Shown: positions 26,104 to 33,494 of the stretch, in pieces
How the letters are laid out: every line of letters begins with the position of its first letter
Position numbering within the stretch: position 1 is the first letter of the stretch
Assembly (NCBI GenBank): GCA_964549915.1
Contig: CAZJWX010000006.1
Span: 1-64,000, forward strand
Source of the DNA: JAUZRW01 sp964549915
GTDB lineage: Bacteria > Chloroflexota > Anaerolineae > Aggregatilineales > Phototrophicaceae
Reading direction: 5' to 3'
Length of the DNA stretch: 64,000 nt
Position numbers and translations under genes: made by a program
Notes under the pieces: model-generated
What the model saw: only the letters and a program-made list of their open reading frames with translations
What the model was told of the DNA's origin: nothing
The model's database searches: none

Positions 26104-26105
26104 TC

Positions 26106-26483
26106 TTATTCGTCTGTTGCTTCGTCTGCCGCCGGGATGCTGAAAGAGATCGACTTGCGATCCTGCGGTGGATTGCGCGTCTCGTAGAACAATTCGCATT
26201 CCAGCGTGTAATCCCCTGCCGGGTCTTCGACATTGCGCATGTGCAGCGTGAACTCCATCTCTGCGTGCATCGTCTCGATGATGTTCAGCTCATTCATCAC
26301 ACCGCCATCTGCACTGCGCATGACCAGCAGCAAGTTGGGGCGTTCCTGGAACGCGGTCACCGCAATTTCAACGTGGACGCGAAACCGATCCGGGTAGGGA
26401 GTCGCTTCCAGGCGCTCAATGCGGATTTCGTTCTTCGGTCTGGGAACTTTGTTCGGGTCGTTGAAAATGTCAATGTGTGTCAT
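26106..26483 (-). CDS. Conserved beta-rich protein of unknown function
   Basis: A 125-residue soluble protein with alternating strand-like segments (RFRVHVEIAVTAF, PNLLLVMRSADG, MEFTLHMRNV, YTLECELFYET), suggesting a beta sandwich. I do not recognise it. It lies 2 bases before the JAMM gene and is probably co-transcribed with it. A perfect TATAAT lies 8 bases before its ATG and there is no Shine-Dalgarno, so it may be made from a leaderless mRNA. Confidence 0.6.
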   Translation of the reverse strand: MTHIDIFNDPNKVPRPKNEIRIERLEATPYPDRFRVHVEIAVTAFQERPNLLLVMRSADGGVMNELNIIETMHAEMEFTLHMRNVEDPAGDYTLECELFYETRNPPQDRKSISFSIPAADEATDE

Positions 26484-26490
26484 AGGGCGT

Positions 26491-26496
26491 ATTATA
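26491..26496 (-). promoter_or_regulatory. -10 box giving a possible leaderless mRNA
   Basis: TATAAT on the minus strand ends 7 bases before the ATG at 26483. Transcription would start at or beside the start codon. No -35 match is clear. Confidence 0.45.
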
Positions 26497-26503
26497 TCGT
26501 TTG

Positions 26504-26947
26504 CTATGCGGATTGCGTACCCTGGAGTCCGCGCAGGATCACCAGCGCCTCTTCGTAGTCAGCTTCGCTCACGAAGATATGGTCGCGCGTATAGGCTGCG
26601 AAGGGCATCAACGAGATACCCGCTTCTGCCAGCGCACGGCTAACCGCCGCCATGAACCCGACCAGGGTCGGTGCCAGTTCGACATCGAAGGTGATGAGGC
26701 GGTAGCGAATCTCCGAGACTTCGGCGTCCAGGAAGCGGCGTTGGTACTCGTGATAGTCTTCCTCTTCGAGCATCAGCGTGACTTCGTCTTTGTCAACCAG
26801 CAGCGCAGTGAAAGGGTTGTTTGCCTCGGCAACTACGCTGGCAGCCGCCACGACCGCATTCGCAGGCAGCTTGATGAAGCGGTAGAGATATTCGTCACTG
26901 TAAAGTTCGGCGTTTTGCAGCGCTTCCGCAACGGTTTGGGCTGGCAT
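26504..26947 (-). CDS. ACT-domain protein
   Basis: A 147-residue protein with two ACT-like halves: the first around residues 15-75 (YRFIKLPANAV, ALLVDKDEVTLML) and the second around 78-140 (YRLITFDVELAPTLVGFMAAVSRALAEAGISLM, then YTRDHIFV). ACT domains bind amino acids and regulate enzymes. GGGAG lies 6 bases before the ATG at 26947, inside the end of the upstream ParB-like gene; the frame stays open further upstream but reads as non-coding. The pairing with that gene suggests joint work on an amino acid. Confidence 0.82.
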   Translation of the reverse strand: MPAQTVAEALQNAELYSDEYLYRFIKLPANAVVAAASVVAEANNPFTALLVDKDEVTLMLEEEDYHEYQRRFLDAEVSEIRYRLITFDVELAPTLVGFMAAVSRALAEAGISLMPFAAYTRDHIFVSEADYEEALVILRGLQGTQSA

Positions 26948-26958
26948 GTCTGGCTCCC

Positions 26959-27777
26959 TCATTCGTCGAATTGGTAGGTGCTCTCCGCATAATAGCGCAT
27001 CTCGCGGTTGGCGACCTTCTCTTGCAACCACTGCTGCAAGCGCTCGTTTTTGGTTTCCAGGCGGGTTGCTTCGCGCAGCCAGGCGAGAGGATAATTCAGT
27101 TTGAGCGCACGCCCGTGAATGATATGTCGGCTGACGCCCGGCGGCAGCAGGGCATCTTCTGATGCCGCCGCGATGATATCTGACGGCGTATAGTGTGGGA
27201 AGATGACGACTGCAACGGCATCGGGGTACAGCGACCAGATGTCCGATGGCTCGACGAGTGCGGTGCGGTTCAGCCGGGCGTGTGCGTGGTAGAGGCTCAC
27301 CAGACTTCGCAGCGTGGCATTGCGCTCCGCAAGCGTTTTGCACTCGCAGTGAATCGCCAACGTCCGACCGTCCTGCAGCAGGATCTGTGCGGCGGCTCCT
27401 CGCTCCCAACCGATGTGCAGCCCATCGTCGAAGTGCTTGTGCAATTGATCGACCAGCATCACACGCTCCCACCCGCTGAGGACATGCTTCCAGACACCGA
27501 GTTCTACGAAGTCGCTGTGATAGTCCACAACCTGTACCAGGAGATGCTCGTAGCCCAGTGCCCGGAAGCAGTAATGCCGATTGGCACCGTCCAGCAACAC
27601 GTAGTCGCCATCAGGCGCACGGGCTACGATGGGTGGGTTGGTGAGGTATTCAGCGCGGCGGATGCTTTCGAGCAGTGGCCTGGCACGCTGTTCGTCGTGT
27701 GGTTCATGGGGATGAATACGCTCCAACTCGATAATCTGCAAATTGGGAGTCGGGGCATTGATCGTCGTCGTATTCAT
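26959..27777 (-). CDS. ParB/sulfiredoxin-fold protein, serine-kinase-like
   Basis: A 272-residue protein with the ParB N-terminal/Srx fold: IIELERIHPHEP, then PIVARAPDGDYVLLDGANRHYCFRALGYEHLL (in pieces VLLDGANRHYCFRALG). This layout, with no DNA-binding helix-turn-helix half, resembles the free L-serine kinases SbnI and archaeal SerK more than chromosome-partition ParB. The C-terminal half is unlike partition proteins. It is followed directly by an ACT-domain gene. The fold call is good; kinase activity is inference. Confidence 0.7.
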   Translation of the reverse strand: MNTTTINAPTPNLQIIELERIHPHEPHDEQRARPLLESIRRAEYLTNPPIVARAPDGDYVLLDGANRHYCFRALGYEHLLVQVVDYHSDFVELGVWKHVLSGWERVMLVDQLHKHFDDGLHIGWERGAAAQILLQDGRTLAIHCECKTLAERNATLRSLVSLYHAHARLNRTALVEPSDIWSLYPDAVAVVIFPHYTPSDIIAAASEDALLPPGVSRHIIHGRALKLNYPLAWLREATRLETKNERLQQWLQEKVANREMRYYAESTYQFDE

Positions 27778-27809
27778 CGACGCGCTCTGCTTTCTTCTGA
27801 GAGTAATTA

Positions 27810-27838
27810 TTGAAAACCTCTTGCAGGGATTGTAGAAA
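27810..27838 (+). promoter_or_regulatory. Promoter of the Nudix gene
   Basis: TTGAAA (27810-27815) and TAGAAA (27833-27838) are separated by 17 bases. The -10 box overlaps the first in-frame ATG at 27838, which argues that translation begins further down at 27901. Confidence 0.45.
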
Positions 27839-27900
27839 TGTTGGATGGTTCAAGAGTCAGTTTCATTTTACGCGACGTTTTGCGGGAGGCAACAGTAAGG

Positions 27901-28419
27901 ATGGGCGCACAAGACCAGGGAGCAGACGCCACCGATTCACGCTGGATCGTGATTCCACGCACTTTGTGTTTTGTCTTCAACGGGGAAGACGTACTACTTA
28001 TGCAACGCGCGCCACACAAGCGTGTTTTCCCCAATAAGTACAACGGACTCGGTGGGCACATCGAACGGGATGAAGACCCGCTGACGAGCGCGCGCCGCGA
28101 GATTCGGGAAGAATGTGGCCTGGACGTGCCAGCGTTGCGGCTGCGCGGTGTGCATAATATCCATGCCGGGGTGCAGAGCGGAATCCTGCTTTTTGTCTTT
28201 ACAGGGTACAGTGAGAGCCGTGATTTCGTGGACGAAGGGCGCGAAGGGACGCTGCATTGGGTTCCCCGGGCACAACTCGGGAACACCGATCTGGTAGAGG
28301 ATTTGCCCTTGATTCTGCCGCGTATTCTGGAAATGCCGGAAAATGCATCACCGTACTTCGCGCATGTGAGCTACGACGAAGATGACCAGATTCAGATGCA
28401 TTTTGTGGAAGGCGCATAG
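27901..28419 (+). CDS. Nudix hydrolase
   Basis: A 172-residue Nudix protein that should cleave a nucleoside diphosphate linked to another group. The Nudix box is complete: GHIERDEDPLTSARREIREE followed by CGLD. The segment PRTLCFVFNGEDVLLMQRAPHKR before it resembles MutT-like 8-oxo-dGTP or NUDT1-type members, but the substrate cannot be read from this. The start at 27901 is preferred because an ATG at 27838 would overlap the likely -10 box. GGGAGG lies 11 bases upstream. Confidence 0.88.
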   Translation: MGAQDQGADATDSRWIVIPRTLCFVFNGEDVLLMQRAPHKRVFPNKYNGLGGHIERDEDPLTSARREIREECGLDVPALRLRGVHNIHAGVQSGILLFVFTGYSESRDFVDEGREGTLHWVPRAQLGNTDLVEDLPLILPRILEMPENASPYFAHVSYDEDDQIQMHFVEGA

Positions 28420-28428
28420 AAAGAGCCT

Positions 28429-28902
28429 ATGAGCGAAGAGAACGTCACGACGACCGAGAATTCGGAGATGGAAGAATATTATCGGCGCACCCGCCGCACG
28501 ATCATCCCACGCCCGACGACCCCGCTGGGACGCCTGGGCTGTGGTGCGGCGCTGGTCGTCTGGTTCACGATTCTGCTGCTGCCCTTTGCGATGTTCTGGT
28601 TGGGTAGCGGGCGCACGATTCGCATTCCGCAAGGCGGCATCCCGGATGCCAGCGATCACCCGCGTCTGGAAGTGCGATTGATCATGGATGCGGATAATCG
28701 GGGTCTGCAAATCAAACGAGCGGGCGTTGCACAGCGCGATGATGAGTCTCTCTGCATTCAGGAGAGCGTCTCCTACTTGTTGTGGGAAACGGACGAAGAG
28801 AATGCAAACGTCGTCTACTGCCAGTGCTACCAGCGCGAGTCTGCTGATGCTGCCTGGGCGTTGAGTGGGACGACAGACGGTGTTTGCGAGGGGGATGGCT
28901 GA
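28429..28902 (+). CDS. Single-pass membrane protein of unknown function
   Basis: A 157-residue protein with a Thr/Arg-rich cytoplasmic start (TRRTIIPRPTTPLGRLGCG), one transmembrane segment (about residues 37-60) and an extracytoplasmic domain with Cys residues (LCIQE, YCQCYQ, VCEGDG) that may form disulfides. I do not recognise it. It follows the Nudix gene by 9 bases and overlaps the next start by one base. Confidence 0.6.
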   Translation: MSEENVTTTENSEMEEYYRRTRRTIIPRPTTPLGRLGCGAALVVWFTILLLPFAMFWLGSGRTIRIPQGGIPDASDHPRLEVRLIMDADNRGLQIKRAGVAQRDDESLCIQESVSYLLWETDEENANVVYCQCYQRESADAAWALSGTTDGVCEGDG

Positions 28903-29576
28903 TGACGGAAGTGGTCTTTTCGGATATTGCCGGGACTGTCGTTGCGGGTAATCCCTGGGATTTTATCCGCCAGCATCCGCTCTATGACCAGGAGCAGGGA
29001 CGCCGTGAACTGCTCAAATTCATGCCGATTTACATCGGGAGTCGATTGCGTATTATTTCGGATACGACTTTCCGGCATCGCTGGCTGCACCACATGGCGG
29101 CCTCATTCGCAGGGTTATCGCGCGATGATCTGCTGACAATCTACCGCGATACGGTGACACAGGCTATGGCGGATGCCTACCAGGAAGACGTGATCGCGCG
29201 TTTGCGCCAGCATCAAGAGCATGGTGCCAGAGTGATCCTGGTGACGGGTATGTTCATCGAATTGGCGGAGGCGTTTCGCGATCATCTGGGTATGGATGGC
29301 GCGATTGGCTCGCGCATGATCTTCGCGAACGGAGTCGTTACTGGCGAAATCGACGGGGATACCTGCGTGGGGCCGCGCAAGCTGGAATATGTGCGGCGCT
29401 ATCTGAACCAGGTTGATCCGAAGCTGACAGTGGCAGATTGTTATGGCTATGCCGATAGCTACTCGGATCGGGCGCTGTTGAGGGCTGTCGGGCATGGCGT
29501 AGCGACGTATCCCGATGAGCGGATGCGCAGTGTGGCGCTCCAGAATGGCTGGGAGATCATCCCGACTGCGAATTAG
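28902..29576 (+). CDS. HAD-IB family protein with DxA motif
   Basis: A 224-residue HAD protein of the SerB-like class IB. Motif I reads FSDIAGTVV, so the second Asp of the usual DxDGT is Ala (Asp8, Ala10). Motif II is VLVTGMF and motif IV is YGYADSYSDRALL, both intact, and the GSRMIFANGVVTGEIDG strand pair is typical of class IB. Known phosphonatases carry DxA with altered acid-base chemistry, but they belong to another cap class. The ATG at 28902 overlaps the upstream stop (TGATG). The substrate is unknown. Confidence 0.82.
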   Translation: MTEVVFSDIAGTVVAGNPWDFIRQHPLYDQEQGRRELLKFMPIYIGSRLRIISDTTFRHRWLHHMAASFAGLSRDDLLTIYRDTVTQAMADAYQEDVIARLRQHQEHGARVILVTGMFIELAEAFRDHLGMDGAIGSRMIFANGVVTGEIDGDTCVGPRKLEYVRRYLNQVDPKLTVADCYGYADSYSDRALLRAVGHGVATYPDERMRSVALQNGWEIIPTAN

Positions 29577-29688
29577 TGTTCTATGAGCACGAAGCACTTG
29601 TGTCTCGTCATGAATTTCGTTACCCTGTCCATGTGTACTTTTCTGGGCGAATCGTCTAGGAATTATCTTTCATTGTGAGGAGGAATCA

Positions 29689-30858
29689 ATGGCTGCCGTA
29701 ACCAGTGCTACTTCCGCCAGCGCGCAGCAAGAGGGCCGCCAGACGCTCTGGCTGCGTGACCGCAAGTGGGATCTGATGTTCATCACCTTCAGTGTGATTG
29801 TCGTTCCGCTCCCATACCTGATTTATCTCTTCGGGCGTGATACGCTTGGGATCAACGACGACCTTAGCCGCAACATCGTCAACGGCTTCGTTGCAGTGGC
29901 CATCGGTGGCCCGCACATGATGTCCACCTTCCTGCGCACCGGGTTGGATAACGGCTTCAAGAGCCAGTACCCCATGCTGATCCGTTCGTCAATCATCATC
30001 CCAATCATCGTGATTTCGCTGGCATTCCTGAACCTGGAACTGCTGCTGACCGTCTTCTTCTTCTGGGCGTCGCTGCATGTGCTGCATCAGGTGACGTACA
30101 TCGTTGAGTTGTACAATCACAAAGAGAACAAGTTTGTCCGTCCCGAGAAACCGAGCGCCGTCAACATGCGTGCTCGTTTGATTGACTATGCGCTGATCCT
30201 GACCTGCTTGTTCCCGATTGCGGCTTACAAAATTGCCAACGGCACCTTCGTCATCGGCACCAATGACCTGGGGCAGGTGATCCCGGATTTCTTCGAGCAA
30301 ACGTGGTTCTTCGTTGCGCTGAGCGCTATTTTTGCAGTGGCACTGGTTGCCTATATGGCCAAGACCTACAACGAAATTCGCACAGGCATCATTAACTGGC
30401 CCAAGACGGCCTTCATCGTCATCACGGTGATCGTAGCCTTCTTCACGCCGCTGCTGCCGAATCTGGATACGGCTTTCCAGGGGTTGAACACCTGGCACTC
30501 GTTCCAGTATCTCGCCATCACCTTCTACATCATCAAGATTCGCCAGATGTACGGTGATCTGGACCAGAAAGCGCCGTTGGTGGCGCGTTTCAGCGCGCAG
30601 ACCAAGGACAGCCGCGGCCTCTACCTGTTGAGTGCGCTGATGCTCGGCGGTTCCGCGCTGATCTTCGCTTTTGTCTACATCCTGGCAGGCATCGTGCGCC
30701 CGGACATGGGTGTGAACCAGCACTTCGATACCGCGTATTACACGTCGATCCTGGCTTTCCTCTGGATCCACTACTACCACGATCACTTCTTGTTCACAGA
30801 TTTCGAGTCGCTGGATGACGCCTACCAGCCGCAGCAGATGGTGGCGGCAGGCGACTGA
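29689..30858 (+). CDS. Histidine-rich polytopic membrane protein
   Basis: A 389-residue protein with about eight to nine membrane segments. His residues sit at membrane edges in a repeated style: GGPHMMSTFL, WASLHVLHQVTY, LNTWHSFQYLA and WIHYYHDHFLF. Together these could hold metal ions. The NTWHSFQYLA and LHVLHQ segments are loosely like the iron-binding motifs of Brp/Blh carotene dioxygenases, but I would not assign that family. A strong Shine-Dalgarno (GAGGAGG) and a perfect terminator mark it as a well-expressed single gene. The 112 bases before it hold no promoter I can defend. Confidence 0.7.
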   Translation: MAAVTSATSASAQQEGRQTLWLRDRKWDLMFITFSVIVVPLPYLIYLFGRDTLGINDDLSRNIVNGFVAVAIGGPHMMSTFLRTGLDNGFKSQYPMLIRSSIIIPIIVISLAFLNLELLLTVFFFWASLHVLHQVTYIVELYNHKENKFVRPEKPSAVNMRARLIDYALILTCLFPIAAYKIANGTFVIGTNDLGQVIPDFFEQTWFFVALSAIFAVALVAYMAKTYNEIRTGIINWPKTAFIVITVIVAFFTPLLPNLDTAFQGLNTWHSFQYLAITFYIIKIRQMYGDLDQKAPLVARFSAQTKDSRGLYLLSALMLGGSALIFAFVYILAGIVRPDMGVNQHFDTAYYTSILAFLWIHYYHDHFLFTDFESLDDAYQPQQMVAAGD

Positions 30859-30886
30859 CGCGCGGAGCACAATTGGATATTGGAGC

Positions 30887-30917
30887 AGGGCGAATGCAGA
30901 TCACATTCGCCCTTTTT
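30887..30917 (+). terminator. Rho-independent terminator
   Basis: AGGGCGAATG pairs perfectly with CATTCGCCCT over a 7-base loop and is followed by TTTT. It lies 29 bases after the histidine-rich membrane protein. Confidence 0.92.
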
Positions 30918-30923
30918 GAGTTC

Positions 30924-33413
30924 TTATTCTTGGGATGTGCTGATGTGCAGTGTGTCGAAATTGGCACTGACCTCAGCAATGACCATGCCGTTTTCAGTAT
31001 GCCAATCATTCAGGGCAGTGCCATCCACTTCGATGTGGCTAATTTGCTGCCATGTTCCAACCAGTTGTAGCTGGATCATCCGGTAGGGTGGCTGGTACGC
31101 GCCCTCCACCCGCCGTTCGATGGTCAGCGAATTGGCCGTCTCGAACATGTGGAAGTGCACCCAGCGGTATTCTCCCTGCTGGTATGCCAACCCCTCTCCG
31201 CTGTCCTCGTAGAGCGTCGTGTCTCCCATATCCGTGTAAATGCGCAGGATGAGCGGCTCTACAGCGAGTTCACCCATGTGCTGCATCACAGGCCACATCG
31301 GCAGCACGGTGCCAGATTTGACGAACAGTGGCAGGCGATCCAGCGGAGCCTCAACTGTGATGATGCGTCCACCTTCATAGCGCTCGTGCGTGTGGAAGTC
31401 GTGCCAATCGCCTTCCGGCAGGTAAACTGTACGGCGCAGCGCGTGCGATTGAACAACGGGCGCGACCAACAGCTTGTCACCAACCAGGTAGCAATCGTCA
31501 ATATCGCGCAGGTGTGGATTATGCGGCTCCGCAGTGAACAGGGGGCGCACGATGGGCTGGCCTTCGAATGCGCTGAATGCGAAGGCAGTGTAGAGATAGG
31601 GCATCAGCCGGTAACGTAGTTCGATGGCTTGGCGAATCGCGCTGGTGTAGGGTTCGCCAAAGCTCCAGGGTTCCTGTCGAGCGCTGCCATAGCCACTGTG
31701 GTTGCGGAAGAGCGGCATCAGTGCGCCCAATTGTGTCCAGCGGGTGAGCAGTTCGCCGTCGCTATCCCCGACGAAACCGCCGACATCCGCCCCCGTGAAG
31801 GAGACCCCTGAGAGGCCAAGCTGCAAGCAGAGGCTGATCGTGAGTTGCAGATGATCCCAGGTGGAGTGATTATCGCCACCCCAGGCCAGACTATGACGCT
31901 GTGCCCCGGCAGCGCCTGCACGTATGATGTTGAACTGGCGTTTGCCAGGACGCTGTGCTTCCAGCGCTGCGTACGAGGCTTGTCCCATCAAGAGGCCGTA
32001 GGTATTGTGGTACTCCAGGTGTGTACCACCCCGCCCCTCAACTTCATGCTGAATATAATCGGGCAGGCTGATGGGCTTAGCGCGATCCTGGAACATCAAC
32101 GGCTCGTTCATGTCGTTCCAGAGGCCATCGACGCCTGCATCCAGCAGCGGTGCGAGTTGTCGTTTCCACCAATCCCGCGCTTTCGGGCTGCTGAAATCCG
32201 GGAAGTAACATAGGCCGGGCCAGACGACTCCTGCGGCGATTTCGCCATCCGGGTATTTCAAGAAGACATCTTCGGCAACCCCGGTCTCGTAGCCGCTGTA
32301 CCCCTCTTTGACCTGCACGCCTGGATCCATGATGGTAACAAGCTTCATGCCCATTTCATGTAACTGATCCGCCAGCCCTTTGAGGTTGCTGAAGGCCTCC
32401 TGATCCCAGGTGAAGATGCGGAATTCGTCCATGTAGTGGATGTCGAGGTAAATAGCATCGCAGGGTATCTGTTCTTTGCGCATCGTTTCGGCGATTTGTA
32501 GGGCTTCTTCCTGCGTCTCGTAGCTGTAGCGGCACTGATGGTAGCCCAGCGCCCATAATGGCGGCAGCGGCATGCGCCCGGTGATGGTCGTGTACTGTGC
32601 CATCACGTCATTGACATCCGCACCAGCGAAGAGATAGTAGTTGAGGTCTCCGGCTTCGGCACTGATGTGGAGCTTGTCCGGCTCTGTTGCGCCCATGTCG
32701 AAGTGGCTGCGTGCGGGGTTATCCCACAGGAGGCCATACGTCCCACGATCATGCACGCCCAGATAAAACGAAACACAGTAGTGTACGGGATCATGGCCGC
32801 GTTCATAGCCGCCGGGATCCGTGTTCCAGATAGGCACTTGACGACCGCGCAAATTCAGGTGGAAAGCGCGTTCACCCGTGCCATAGCTCGCTTCGGTGGG
32901 CTGCATCCGCAGCGACGCCCCTACCTGGCCATCTTCGCGCCAACGTCCGCTCTCGGTGGACGCGAAGACCGTCTCATTGTCGTCATCTGTGCAGGTGATG
33001 CGCGTCGTCGCTTTGTCGATGGTGTAATGATAATCGCCAATGGTGACTGCAATGCGTTCGTTGTTCTCGTGGATATGCAGATCAATGGCGGATTCCGCCA
33101 GCTCAGGGTCGATGAAGTAGGAGAAGTAATCGCTGAAATCGTTGCTCTCCGGCTGGATGCGCACGCGCATAATCTGAGGAGCGAACCAACGCAGCTCGAC
33201 AAAGGCATTTTCGCAGACGAGCAGCAGCCCATTGTCGATGATCTCCTGCGTTCGCACCGAGCCGCACTGCATCCAGGGTGGCGGCGGATCAAGCGGCGTT
33301 TGCAGGTATTTCGCGTCATATTGGCGGATGATCGCATCGTTTTTCGCGATTGCCGGGTTGCTGATTTGCGTCTCGTGACCGACTTCCTCGCGCTTCTGCG
33401 GTTTGTCTGTCAT
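30924..33413 (-). CDS. Glycoside hydrolase family 31 (alpha-glucosidase type)
   Basis: An 829-residue GH31 enzyme acting on alpha-linked sugars. The catalytic nucleophile Asp is in GLWNDMNEP, and the later FTGADVGGFVGD and RNHSGYGSARQEPW blocks carry acid/base and sugar-binding residues. The N-terminal beta-sandwich domain precedes the barrel (PLPPLWALGYHQCRYSY) and two beta domains follow. No signal peptide is present, so it is probably cytoplasmic. AAAGG precedes the ATG. No sugar transporter is next to it, so its natural substrate (maltose, isomaltose or xyloside) is open. Confidence 0.93.
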   Translation of the reverse strand: MTDKPQKREEVGHETQISNPAIAKNDAIIRQYDAKYLQTPLDPPPPWMQCGSVRTQEIIDNGLLLVCENAFVELRWFAPQIMRVRIQPESNDFSDYFSYFIDPELAESAIDLHIHENNERIAVTIGDYHYTIDKATTRITCTDDDNETVFASTESGRWREDGQVGASLRMQPTEASYGTGERAFHLNLRGRQVPIWNTDPGGYERGHDPVHYCVSFYLGVHDRGTYGLLWDNPARSHFDMGATEPDKLHISAEAGDLNYYLFAGADVNDVMAQYTTITGRMPLPPLWALGYHQCRYSYETQEEALQIAETMRKEQIPCDAIYLDIHYMDEFRIFTWDQEAFSNLKGLADQLHEMGMKLVTIMDPGVQVKEGYSGYETGVAEDVFLKYPDGEIAAGVVWPGLCYFPDFSSPKARDWWKRQLAPLLDAGVDGLWNDMNEPLMFQDRAKPISLPDYIQHEVEGRGGTHLEYHNTYGLLMGQASYAALEAQRPGKRQFNIIRAGAAGAQRHSLAWGGDNHSTWDHLQLTISLCLQLGLSGVSFTGADVGGFVGDSDGELLTRWTQLGALMPLFRNHSGYGSARQEPWSFGEPYTSAIRQAIELRYRLMPYLYTAFAFSAFEGQPIVRPLFTAEPHNPHLRDIDDCYLVGDKLLVAPVVQSHALRRTVYLPEGDWHDFHTHERYEGGRIITVEAPLDRLPLFVKSGTVLPMWPVMQHMGELAVEPLILRIYTDMGDTTLYEDSGEGLAYQQGEYRWVHFHMFETANSLTIERRVEGAYQPPYRMIQLQLVGTWQQISHIEVDGTALNDWHTENGMVIAEVSANFDTLHISTSQE

Positions 33414-33435
33414 TCGTGCTACCTTTCTCGCAGTG

Positions 33436-33463
33436 AAAAGGGCGTAGTCAATTGTCTACGCCC
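33436..33463 (-). terminator. Rho-independent terminator after LysM/M23 gene
   Basis: On the minus strand GGGCGTAG and CTACGCCC pair over an 8-base loop and are followed by TTTTCACT. It ends the three-gene LysM operon 32 bases after its last stop. Confidence 0.85.
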
Positions 33464-33494
33464 GGTACGATAATTTGCTTTGTAGGGTTTGTCA

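Noticed and set aside
26959..27777. Naming the ParB-fold protein a chromosome-partition ParB
   Set aside because: It lacks a helix-turn-helix domain, has no parA partner and no parS-like sites are evident.
29689..30858. Naming the histidine-rich membrane protein a Brp/Blh carotene dioxygenase
   Set aside because: The likeness is limited to two short His segments; there is no carotenoid gene nearby.
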